NCBI GenBank assembly: GCA_028023455.1
Contig: JAQFVV010006197.1
Coordinates: 13,515,254 to 13,579,253 of the forward strand
Direction: 5' to 3'
Length of the DNA: 64,000 bases
Source: Epiperipatus broadwayi
Lineage: Eukaryota; Onychophora; Udeonychophora; Euonychophora; Peripatidae
Shown one piece after another: positions 35,205 through 45,689 of the stretch; position 1 is the first letter of the stretch; each line of letters opens with the position of its first letter. The notes beneath the pieces are model-generated. The model was not told the origin of the DNA. It saw only the letters and a list, made by a program, of their open reading frames with translations, and did not search any database. A program made the translations under genes and the position numbers.

Positions 35205-36165
35205 TCTCTAAATGATTATGGCTATTCCAAGCCCAACAAGAAAAAAAAAAGGGAGAAAGAAAAAAGACTAGAAAAAAAAGAAGTCTAGAAATGAGTTTTG
35301 CTATAACATAATATACAAAACAATCTGTGAATTGCAAATACATTCATATATAAAACTTGCTGGTCCATTTTTCTATTTGATATTTTATTACGCTATCTTT
35401 TAATTTTTTCAGTAAAAAAGCATTTCTTTCTGCAATATTTTAATAGCATGTACTGTTGTAGCTCTCCAATATATTCTATTATCTGCTACATCTTTCTAAT
35501 GATAACAATCAATATCATATTTTTTAAAAATATTTTTGAGATAATCCTTATAAAGTAGATGGAGTCTGCCAAAATTATACTTGAATTCACCATAAAATAT
35601 CCTTTTAGGAAGTCTAGTATTTTCATTCATTTTATATGTTAAATTTAATGATATGATTTTGCAATAGTGATTCTATAAAATCATATCAAGCAAGTTGAAA
35701 AATATATTGATTCGTTTTATGTTATACCATTGTATAGTTAAAATTTTTTGGAGCATTCTTACATTAAACTTTACTCTTATAATGTCCAAATCTAATTTTC
35801 CATACAATAAATTAGTTACAATTATTTAATATACAGCTAACTTAATTGCAGTAATTATTTCCTCTGTTATAATATAGTCTATCTTTTAACAGGTTTTTGT
35901 TGTGCTTCAATATTTAAGTCCATTTTTGTATTTACAAAACTACCAGTTGATAACCATCAAAGCTAAATGTTGTTGAGAATTTTTCTTCCAGCAATAGCTG
36001 ATAAAGAATTTGAATTTTTGCTTATTAAAATAATAAACCAAGTCTTTAAATACTCCATTCAAAACATTTAGTACATTCTGTAAATTATTATTTGAATTGA
36101 CAAAAGTAGCCCAAGCAGGAACATACTGCAAATCTAGAATCCAAGAAGTAGAAGTTCTTGTTTTT
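35205..36165 (-). pseudogene. LINE reverse transcriptase relic, catalytic box to C-terminus
   Basis: On minus from 36160: LDLQYVPAWATFVNSNNNLQ corresponds to the LDLQYADDCAIF region, with both catalytic Asp lost. LNVLNGVFKDLVYYFNKQK is the following block. Further down, at about 35600-35430, LPKRIFYGEFKYN, LLYKDYLKNIFKKYDID and ADNRIYWRATTVHAIKILQK match the C-terminal region that in this LINE type reads LPKxxxFGE and YKDxLK. Several frameshifts and stops. Same family as 50190-51130. Confidence 0.75.
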
Positions 36166-36189
36166 GCTTTTAATTGATTTTTTAAAAAC

Positions 36190-36810
36190 CACAGCCACCA
36201 TTATCCTATGGGAAGGATAGATATAAATCCATCAAACTATCACTAGAAACTAGTCTGGGGATATTGGTTGAGTAGGCACTAGATAGAGATTTTATGCACA
36301 AATCTTCCTGCATCCATTGATTGTGAAGGCTTGCATTTGGTAACACTACTGTTTGGATAGTTTGGTACTCTTATTAACAGCATGTGTAAGCACATGAAAT
36401 AGTGATCATGTGGTGTTTTGATGGTTTTATATCTAACCTGCCCATAGGATAATGGTGACTGATTTTTAAAATACCAGATACCAAAATGTATAGATACTGA
36501 ACTGTGTTCAGATCTTTATGACTATACAAGCAAATGAGCTTATGTTGGAAACATTATGGTGATCTTGGACTCCTAGCTTTATAGTTAACCAAATAGGTAA
36601 AAGGTTTGAGGGTTGCATTAGATCCTAAGATCTGGGTGCAGTGCTCTCAAATCGAAGCTTCTCACTGATGAAAGCCACAAACTAGAAACTAGACTGGGGA
36701 TGTTGGAGTAGGCATTACATAGGGATTTTTTGCACAATCCTTTATGTATCCATTGGTTATGAAGGCTTGCACTTGGTGGCACTACTGTAGGGAGAGTTTG
36801 GAAAACTTGT
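36190..36810 (+). mobile_element. H2 repeats, partial plus complete copy in tandem
   Basis: A partial copy (36228-36370) starts inside the ribozyme core at ACTAGAAACTAGTCTGGG. A nearly complete copy (about 36370-36810) starts AAGCACATGAAATAGTGATC and ends GGCACTACTGTAGGGAGAG. The minus frame at 36618-36902 is read-through of the repeat. Confidence 0.75.
36645..36706 (+). ncRNA. Hammerhead-like motif, H2 family, one base off in the triplet
   Basis: CTGATGA at 36665-36671, GAAA at 36685-36688, stem I CTCA/TGGGG and ATC.AA/TTGGA-like pairing. The cleavage triplet is GAC instead of GUC, so cleavage is not expected. Confidence 0.5.
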
Positions 36811-38304
36811 GTCTTTTCATCTTTTTTACTAAGCCTTCTCTGGAGATGAGTTTCATTAAGTGCAGCTATATTATTACTAAATCTTGTCAGTTCCTTAGCC
36901 ACTAGTGCAGTCCTCTTTTTCTGATTTTAAAAAGTTTTTATCAAGTAAAGTTTATATATTCCATTATATCTTTATTTTAAAAAAAAGATATATAATACTT
37001 ACCTTTAATACTACCACTGCCTCCTTCTATCACTGCTACTGATTTATTATTACTATTATTACTAGTTTTACTGGTGAAATGAGTAATCCACTCAGCTCAA
37101 CTATCTAGCCAGGTGTTTGAGACAGACCATATTTAGATCACATTTTCTAGGATCTTATATTGCCATTGTAGTCAGGACAGACTTCTTAAACATAAAATCA
37201 TTAACAATCAAAACTCTTATCTCACTGAAATCCATTTCTAAACTGACTCTTTGCCTTAATTAAGCATACATCTTAACTAAGTGCTCCTAATCTACTGAGG
37301 CTGTCACCATTACTTTCATAATTGTTGATTTGAGCTAAAAAAAAAAAAAAAAGAAATAGAGAATTGGGATCACAAAATTTGTGTGTATAATTGAAGAATG
37401 AAAATATGTACAATTCATGGTCAGCCAAAACTCTAAGATTTTGTTAAGTATAAATGATCATATTGCAAAAAATGTATATAAAAAAGGAATATTTATTTGT
37501 TTGGACAAAAACAAAAATGTAGCTCTGTCAAAAATTGGAGATTAGTCAAAACTGCTAATGAAATAGAATGAAAGATCATAAAAAGCATTATATTTCTGTG
37601 CTAAAAAGTGGATTCTTAATATTTTTTAGAAGTTTTAAAAATAATGATAAAACAATCCAAAAAAAAAAAAAAAAAATTAACAGGTTTAATAAATAGAACA
37701 TGTTAGTTAATTTTGGATCTAGATATATAATATGGACAAATCAGTTTTCAGTATTATACTACAGAAGTTATACACATATATGCATGCCCAGATTATGGCA
37801 TGTGTAGATGAATACTCTTACATATGAGCTGTTGCTGTATAATGGAATTATAAGCAAACTTAATTATTTATTGTTCCACATTTTAAGTTGTTTTGTCAAA
37901 ACAAGATCTAGCAAACAAAGTATGAAATTACCATGACCAAACAACTGATTCTTAATCACTATTACTAGTATTTAGCTTAGCTCTAGTGAATAATGAGTTG
38001 TGAATAGCAATTTTGTTATCTCTGAGGTTGTTTTTCTGCTATGATTCAGTAAGATAATATCTAGGATTATAATCTAAGCTTATACACTCACAATGCCATC
38101 AATGCAGCTACAGTAATCATCATCATGTCTGTTTGGTAAAAAAAAGTCATAAAAATTTACTATTTAATATTACTAAATCTTTATTCATATTGAGAGTGTA
38201 TACTTTATTATTTTTTGTATCTTTTATTAGTCTTGCTTTTCCCCCTAATTTGTATGATTGAACTCATCAATTGAGATATGAATTCTATTTCTAAAAGACA
38301 TACA
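36811..38304. other. AT-rich DNA, nothing recognised
   Basis: Poly-A runs at 37337 and 37660. No gene was recognised. Confidence 0.5.
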
Positions 38305-38365
38305 TAAGCAACATCAGAAACAAAAAAAAAAACTAATTATAAGCAACATCAGAAACAAAAAACTA
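38305..38365 (+). repeat. Short tandem duplication, unit about 38 bp
   Basis: ATAAGCAACATCAGAAACAA occurs twice (38306 and 38339), each followed by an A run and ACTAA. Confidence 0.9.
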
Positions 38366-40639
38366 AAATGTAGCTTTATAAAGTTTTACAAATAATTACA
38401 TTTTGACTTATTAAGTGTCAAAACAACTTAACCCACATCTTTGACACCATCTACTTATTGTATCTTTATTTATATTAATTTAAAAGAATATGTGATATAT
38501 ATTTTACAAAGAAATGAAATGAGTTACTTAGTGTTTGAGGTTTCTCTGTCTAAATGTTTTATATTTGCATTTATTATTTTAATAATTTTTTTTGTAACGT
38601 TTATCAATATTATCTCTGTATAAAATTAATAATTATCTTTATAACTTTTGCCTTTTGAGCAGTGAAAACATATTTTATATGTAAAATATCTCCCTCTATT
38701 GAAAAATATTGTAAAAATTGGAAGAAATATTCCTTGTTTATTAATATAAAAATGATTTGTTCTCATGATGGAACTTTTCATATAAATAGTGTTGATTAAA
38801 AACTACACATAGACTTCTGTTTTGGAGGCTAGAGAATTTAAATACCATTTTCTCCATAATGTAATATGTTGGTACTCCCTGAAAAGTTTTTAAATGAATT
38901 TGCATTTTAAGAAAAATGTCTCAGTTAACTAGTGTATTTTTTTTAAAAAAAAAGTCATTGAATAAGCAAATAAAGATTTTTTCTATCAGTTAGTTATCTT
39001 ATTTAAAAGCTCATTCAAATTTGATAGGTGTGTACAGAGACCTGTTAGATAGAGCAATAATCTTTGAATGGAAGTTTTGGTAAAGTTCGGAAATCATATC
39101 TTTATGCACGAGTCTATTTCAAGAGTAACGCTTATTAAATAAGTGTTTTCTGAAAGTACATAGACTGCAGTAAATAGTGTTAAATTACTAATGAAAATTT
39201 TTTTAAAAAAGGGAGAATAAGATAGCTTTTAATAATTTTTAAATTAAAGAAATAAAAATTGCATTCTCTCTGTAAAAGTTTTTTGTTTTAAAAAGTTTTC
39301 GTAATAAATATATATTCATCGGTAGTTTTTTTCTTTTACACATGTATAAAAAAAAAAAACAACAACTTTGTTTATGCTAAAGTATGAGCTGATATTGAAA
39401 GAAACAAAGTTTTATGTGACCATGTAATAATTTAATGCAAAACGAATCATAAATATCATTATTAGATTATCATCAGCAGTCAATCACAAATGAATGTGGA
39501 TATTTCAATTGCAAAAGAATAAAAAAAAAAACTAGAAAAAAAACTTTAGTGATGGGTTTGTAATGATTATAAAGCAATCCATGAAATATCAACACCCTCA
39601 TATAATGATATTAATCCTTTATTCTGTTTATATAATATTTGGAGATGTTGATTTTTAACTTTTTTACCGCAAAGTTTTTTTCTTTCTGAAAGACATTGTA
39701 TTCCTTTAAATAATAACTGAGATTAATCTTAATAATGTGAGCAGAATCTGCTTTTCACACCAAAACCATACTCATATTTAATATAAAATATATTTTTAAA
39801 GAATTGTTCATTTATTTATTTATATTAAATACTAGTGGGAAATATTGTTTTATTATATATATGTGATGGATACGAAATTATTATATTACAGTATCAAGAG
39901 AATAGTGACTATTTAAATTAAATTTTTACTCTCTTTAATTTTGTATCAGGGAATATTGATGAATTCATGTATGAATATGACCATTGATTTTTTTTATAGA
40001 TGATTTTTATTTAGGTGAGCATATATTGTTTTCTTACTCTTCTAAATCTAAGGATGGCAGTTTTTCACTTATGTCACATGTCTTTATTTTTTCCTAATGT
40101 TTTGTTTTAAAAGAAAAAAAAACATCGATATATTTTGAATGAAATTTTTTTTTTTGTATTTTCAGGTAAGAAATGTTGAATTTATATTTACTGACTGTAT
40201 GAAATTATTCTGAACTTATTTGAAAATTCTTTATATACCTGACTCTATCACTGGAAATCCTTTCTGAATAAATATAAATGAACCATTGAGCAGATCTCAT
40301 ATTTTTAAACAATTATTAACAAGATTGCTTCTGACCTATGTTTTGATAATATATTCAATGCTTTAATGGCTTGCTTTGGAATTTGTTCTCTAAGAAAGTA
40401 TTATCAACATTTATCTTAAATAATTGTCTTAAAAATGATAATAACAGTGTAATTAGGTATGTGATAATATTATTGTACATTAATTAAAACATTTGAGCTA
40501 TATCAGAAATACAATTACCTCTCTCTGTAATGCTAAATTTAAAGTTATCATAAGTTTTTCTAATGTTTTATCTTAAATGTTGTTAAATATTGATAATTAT
40601 GTAATTACTTATATTTTGAGGCTGGCTATTTTAAAATAC
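38366..40639. other. AT-rich DNA, nothing recognised
   Basis: About 2.3 kb without a recognisable gene or repeat. Confidence 0.5.
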
Positions 40640-40835
40640 AGACTTTAATATATTTATTTCACAGAGAGCAATGCTGGATTTCTTAACCATGGTGGGTGAT
40701 TTAATATTTAAGCCAATAAACATCACATGATCATCATTTCTTATTGACTTAAAACCAATCCTGTCTAATAGAATAGTGGTGGATATGGTTATTAAAGAGC
40801 CAAAAAACACCAAAATGTATAGGTACTGAACTGAG

Positions 40836-41231
40836 GTTCAGACCTCTATATAAGATAATGAGCTTGGATCAAAAATATTGTGTTTTCAATTTAAGATACA
40901 TAGTTTTGTAGTTAAGTAAAGATAAATGGTGGCTGCTGGAGGGTTGCATTAGATCATAAGATCTAGTTGCAGTGCTCTCAGATCCAAGGTTCCTCACTGA
41001 CGAAGGCCACAAGCTAGAAATTAGTCTGGGGATATTGGATGTTCAGACCTCTATATAAGATAATGAGCTTGGATCAAAAATATTGTTTTCAATTTAAGAT
41101 ACATAGTTTTGTAGTTAAGTAGAGATAAATGGTGGCTGCTGGAGGGTTGCATTAGATCATAAGATCTAGTTGCAGTGCTCTCAGATCTGACGAAGGCCAC
41201 AAGCTAGAAATTAGTCTGGGGATATTGGATA
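40836..41231 (+). repeat. Direct tandem duplication within H2 (205 + 191 bp)
   Basis: Both units begin GTTCAGACCTCTATATAAGA and end GGGGATATTGGAT. High identity shows the duplication is much younger than the divergence between H2 copies. Confidence 0.9.
40982..41040 (+). ncRNA. Type I hammerhead ribozyme motif, H2 family, best copy
   Basis: Stem I 5' strand is ATCCAA (40982-40987), loop GGTT, CCTCA (40992-40996). The CTGACGA box (40997-41003) fits the CUGANGA consensus. Stem II is GGC/GCT with loop CACAA. GAAA (41017-41020) is followed by TTA and the GUC triplet (41024-41026). The stem I 3' strand is TGGGG (41027-41031), loop ATA, TTGGAT (41035-41040). ATCCAA/TTGGAT is perfect and CCTCA/TGGGG has one wobble. 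The weak point is A opposite A at 10.1/11.1. Predicted cleavage is after 41026. Confidence 0.7.
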
Positions 41232-41232
41232 A
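41180..41232 (+). ncRNA. Truncated hammerhead-like motif, second unit of H2 tandem
   Basis: CTGACGA (41187-41193), GAAA and the GUC triplet are kept, but the stretch CCAAGGTTCCTCA that forms the 5' strand of stem I is deleted. It cannot form stem I locally. Confidence 0.6.
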
Positions 41233-41559
41233 GTATTAGATGGGGATGTTATGCACAAGCCTTCTGGCATCCATTGATTATTCTGGCTTGCACTGAGTGG
41301 AAATACTGTATGAAGAGTTTTGCCTGTGATTTAATATTTGTGATATTTATTTCAGTTTAGTATTAGCACTGGGATTATTTTCATATATTTATGTGTATGT
41401 ACTATAAATTTATTAAACAACTTAAGAACATATACAACAAACAATATAAGTGCAATTATTGCTTTTTATAATGCTAAACCTTCTAAATATCTTGAGCATT
41501 AATAGATAAGTTGTGTACATATATTATTGTTATTGTTTTCTGAAGGTTTGTGATGATGG

Positions 41560-41785
41560 TTTTTTAATTGCATTTTTATATTGGACTATTTCCATCATCT
41601 GGGTATTGAATTTTTTTAGAAAAATTTAACTTTATTTAAATATTCTAAATACATATACTAACCTGTATGCTATTATTAACAGTTGAATATATTTGGAATA
41701 TTTAAATAAAGTTAAAATTTTCTAAAGACATTCAATACCATATTAGATGATGAAAATAATCCAATATAAAAATGCAAACATAACT
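41560..41785. mobile_element. Penelope-tail palindrome (two 3' ends back to back)
   Basis: Reading outward from about 41665 in both directions gives AATATTTAAATAAAGTTAAA, then TTTTCTAAA, CATTCAATACC, GATGATG-AAATA and CCAATATAAAAATGC. The first blocks match the 3' tail of the Penelope unit at 48280-48360 (GTTTAAATAAAGTTTAAC, TTTTCTATACATTC, GATGATGAAAA). It is therefore an inverted pair of Penelope 3' tails with no coding part between. Confidence 0.7.
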
Positions 41786-43554
41786 GTTATGTTATAATGT
41801 TTGAATTTTTAAAATTCAGTATAAATATAAATAATGAAGTTCTTTTATTTATTTATTTGTTAGAAGAAAACCCATTATTTTAAATCTATTGTTTGCATAT
41901 AAATTTTTTATGTCTGCATTAAGTAAAGCTTTATTTCTATAAAAATGTATTATTATATAGTAAAAACTATAAATTTATAGTTACATAATATAAATCACTG
42001 AGATACATTTTTTTAAAGCAAAATATGAATAAGATTAATTGATTTTTACATAATTACTCATTTTTATTTTACTGTTGATAGTATTTTTTTTCTTTACATT
42101 TTTTTTAATTTATTTATTATTAGTCTACCCCCCATATTTATATTTAGAAACGTTTATGCATGACTCAGGGATGGCTTAGTGAATTATTAAGTTTGTAAGG
42201 TATTTTGGCCTTTGCTAGTGGATTGGGAAGGATTTCTGCGTAGCAATAGAGAGATGAATTTTAGAGTTAAATCTTTTCAGGTTGAAACTCAACTTATATC
42301 ACTTTTGATCTTTGGATGTTACATGACTTCTTAAATAATTAGCCATTTAATTATTTTTAGTGGTCAGGGGAAAGTTTTGAAAAAAGATGCAATATGTTAT
42401 TATTTGAAATCAACACCTTCAAGCAAAAGAAAAAAAAATCTAATCAGTTACACAGAAGATCATGTCTTCTATTGGAGTACAATCATTGTAAATATTAGAG
42501 CAATTTTGAAATTTTTTTTTACTGTCTATACATAGGAAACATCCACTTAATCTTTGATGTCATTAATTATTCAGTCTGGAATAATGGTAATAACACAGTG
42601 CTTAGACCCATAGTAGCTAGTTTGGAATCAGCAACTAAAATAGTTTTTATTTTGGGTTTGTCAATTTGTGTACTTGTAACTTATTTCAATATGTGTTTAA
42701 TTTGGATATATGTACATAGTTTATATGTGGCGACCAACTATTTTACAATCACATTATGCAATATAAATAAACTCTTGATTAGAATTAAATTTTTAATTTT
42801 TTTAAATTTTTTTTTATTAGTTAGCACAATAAATATGTTGGTAAGTATTTATTTATTTTATTATTATTAAAGGTTATAGTGAACCCGTTTTACATATGTA
42901 CTTGAATTACTATTCAGCAAAGTTTAATAAATACACCTGCCAATAAATTTATATGTAACAAACTCTTATCAACTTTGCCATCACATTAAAATAATTATTA
43001 TCTCTAATAAATATTAAAACTGAAAAAAAATGATGTCAAAGTTGGTAAGAATTTGTTGGCTGACACGTGTAAACTTTGTCAAGAAGTAAAAAACTTTTAT
43101 CTGGTTTATAATAAGATTAAAAACACTGAGAACTAGAATTCTGTAATATATATACACACACACACATTATATGTGGACGTATTTGTATTTTAAAGATTAG
43201 TTTATATATTCATTTCAAAAGTGAACCTTTTTTTAAAGAGTTAGGATTATTCTATTATTTACAAATGGTTGCTAATGGTGATTGCTAATGGTGATGGTGT
43301 AAGATACTACTTTTGTTCATAAGTTTTCATCTATTAAATAGTTACAATGAAGAAAGCTCCCACTAATATTGTTAAGTGCTGTTTGCTACTAGAAATTTAG
43401 CATATTAAGAAGTTGAATAATTCTAGATTAAAATAATTTTTCTAGACTTCAGAGATTCAGATAATGATTAATGTAGTTTAAGGAAATAGGAATTTTTGCT
43501 TTTCTGGGTATTTGATCTTTTTAGGCCTTGTTTTCATAATCACTTTCAATCATT
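41786..43554. other. AT-rich DNA, nothing firmly recognised
   Basis: GGATGGCTTAGTGAATTATT at 42170 could be an A box of a SINE. The hydrophobic frame at 42598-42870 has no family hallmark and lies in T-rich DNA. Confidence 0.45.
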
Positions 43555-44302
43555 ATAGATCCACTATAGGATGAAGGTCATTCCAAGTTCAGTACACCCT
43601 CCAAAGCTTCTCTTTTCCACATTCACACTAACAAATTTCTTTATTTCATTTCATCCATCTATTGTGGATCTTTTATAGTTATTTAGAATCCAATTTAATT
43701 CAATTGTCTGTTTATTGTCATTTCTTCTAGTAATATATTCAGCCCAGCTCCATTTTAGTCAATTCTTTTAATGATATCAGTAACATTTTTGTTCTCCCAA
43801 CCACATATTTCATTTTCAATATTTCTTGTTATTTTGTTGGGTAGTCGCATTGTTCTTCTAATAAGTGCCCAAATCACAGATTCATAAGTAAGAATTAGTA
43901 AAACACATTTATTAAAAACATTCCTTTTCAAACACAGTCTTTTAATATTAAGATATTTTTACCAACAACACTCAATCCAAGTTTAAATTTTATGATTAAT
44001 TTTATCTTTCCATTTATATTATAATCTAACCAAAGTATTTGTAGTTGTTAAGTTCTTCTACTTCACAATTATCAATCTTTTATTTTCTTTTGAGAAAATC
44101 CATTGAACATTATTTTAATATTTTTAATATTTATTTTTAATTTCACTTTCTTACTTTCTTCTCATAATTCTTGCAACATTTTCTGACACTCTGAATCATT
44201 ATTTTCAAAAACAATCATATCACCTGCAAAATCTAGAAGAATTAAATAATCTTCATTTATTTTTACTTTCTTTATTTCCCATTTTAATTGACAAAATATT
44301 TA

Positions 44303-44486
44303 CATGATCACCATTTCTTATGCTTACACCAGCTTACACTGATGAAAGCCACAACCTAGAATCTAGTCTGGGTATATTGGATGAGTAGGCACTAGATAGG
44401 GATTTTATGCACAAACTTTCTTGCATTCATTGATTACTCTGGCTTGCACTGGTGGTTCTACTATATAGAGAGTTTAGCCTCTGTGT
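44303..44486 (+). mobile_element. H2 copy inserted in the LINE, with 13-bp target-site duplication
   Basis: GACAAAATATTTA lies directly on both sides, at 44290-44302 and 44487-44499. Between them is a short H2 copy: an inverted end piece (CATGATCACCATTTC), then the core CTGATGAAAGCCACAACC and the body to TAGAGAGTTTAGCC. The LINE frame resumes outside the duplication. This is direct evidence that H2 moves by insertion with a target duplication. Confidence 0.85.
44336..44386 (+). ncRNA. Hammerhead-like relic in the inserted H2 copy
   Basis: CTGATGA at 44339-44345 and a GTC triplet at 44366-44368 are intact. The second box is GAAT, and the 5' strand of stem I is missing because of the junction with the inverted end. 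Inactive by inspection. Confidence 0.45.
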
Positions 44487-45345
44487 GACAAAATATTTAT
44501 TGTAAAATTGCTGTAAAAAGTTTTGGAGATATAAAATCACCATGTTACATACCCTTATCTATGTTTATCTTCTTAGTATCACTATACAATCTAATCACTG
44601 CAGTTACAATTTGAAAATGACACTACTGTCTCTGGGGTTTATATCTTGATAATCCTAAGCTTTGAATAAAATGTCTTTTCATAATCTACAAATCCAAAGC
44701 TTGGATCATTCTATAATTTCTTTCTTTGCATGTGATTTTTTTGTGACAAAACCACTTTTCAAAAAAGTTTGTTCTTTTGATTCATTAGAATTTAAAGTTC
44801 ACTGTAAATGAGTTGTGATTATTTTGGTAAACATTTTGTATAAAACTGATAGAAGACTGATAGGTCTATAATTTCTAACATCTTCTTTATCATTTTTTTA
44901 AATGTCAGAATTACCACTGCATTTTTCCAATCCTCTGATACATCTTTATCATATATATATATTTGGAATATAGCTTTACCATCATTTTTAAAAAAAATTT
45001 TCACCTGCTTCTTCAAAATATCAATAATAATGTCATCATTTCCTGTAGCTTTTCTTTATGAATTTAAAAGATGCTGTCTATAATTGTCAGCAAACATTTT
45101 GTTTTCTTGTTATTTATTATTATATAATTCTTTTCTCCTTATTGCTAAAACAGCTTCTTCTTCAATATCAAAATGTCGTTTTACTCACTTTTATAATTCT
45201 CCTTGCCAATTCATAATTATATTTTTTTATATCATTTTACAAAACTTTTAGTATTCAATTTTTTTTAAATTGATCATTTAAAATATATATATATTCCTTC
45301 TTTTTTCATACATTGCTAGTTTCAGTAGAAATTTACTGATAAACT

Positions 45346-45600
45346 TGAGATAATACGTTGAACTATTTCCATTATCAATCATTAAATGTTGAATGTATAG
45401 AAAATTTTAAACTTTATTTAAACTTTTCAAATACAAACAACTTGCTTGTAATAATACATAAATAGACAACACAGGTTAGTAATTACACAATTCTTCTTAA
45501 GGTGTTGCTGGACTGACTAGAGCTAATATTAGCATAGATTCTTGAATATAAATTTTTAGGGCAACACTCTAACCAATTGAACTATTCGGTCAAAGGCAAT
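45346..45600 (-). repeat. Penelope 3' tail, left (minus) copy
   Basis: On minus: a tRNA-like TAGTTCAATTGGTTAGAGTG (about 45575), then GTCCAGCAACACC, CAAGTTGTTTGTATTTGAAA, AGTTTAAATAAAGTTTAA and TTTTCTATACATTC. It pairs with 48050-48371 as an inverted repeat. Confidence 0.8.
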
Positions 45601-45689
45601 CTATGAGAGTTAGTTCAAATTTTCTTGAGTCCTTCAAATTTTTTTAAATACTTTTTTCTAAAAGCAAGGTTAATTAGAGGCTTCCATAC

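Larger units (their letters stand above)
40640..41335 (+). mobile_element. H2 repeat with internal 205-bp tandem duplication
   Basis: Starts near CCAATAAACATCACATGATC (40710) and ends TGTATGAAGAGTTTTGCC (41306). The segment 40836-41040 is repeated at 41041-41231. The two units are nearly identical, except that the second lacks a GTG and about 14 bases in front of the ribozyme core. The minus frame at 40631-40813 is not a gene. Confidence 0.8.
43555..45335 (-). pseudogene. LINE reverse transcriptase relic, interrupted by H2
   Basis: Minus-strand blocks in order are VSEDWKNAVVILTFKK (about 44940-44895) and the following NYRPISLLSVLY-like stretch, part of the RT N-terminal region. Next comes DFISPKLFTAIL (about 44535), the RQGDxISPKLF block. 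After the H2 insertion come DFAGDMIVFENNDSECQKML (about 44245), the catalytic box with one Asp changed to Gly, and LKINIKNIKIMFNGF. Then ELNNYKYFG and the C-terminal WAEYI-like region with KRSFGGCTELGMTFIL (about 43605-43560) follow. Stops and frameshifts throughout. Same family as the fragments at 965-1345 and 60400-62735. Confidence 0.8.

Noticed and set aside
36618-36902. 94-codon minus frame
   Set aside because: It is a translation of the H2 repeat, including its ribozyme-like core; other H2 copies do not keep the frame.
41560-41785. Hammerhead in the Penelope tail (GATGATGAAAATA)
   Set aside because: There is no room for stem II between the boxes and the CTGA start is missing.
42598-42870. 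Hydrophobic 90-codon + frame, possible membrane protein
   Set aside because: T-rich DNA gives hydrophobic codons by itself. There is no clear start context, no splice signals and no family motif.
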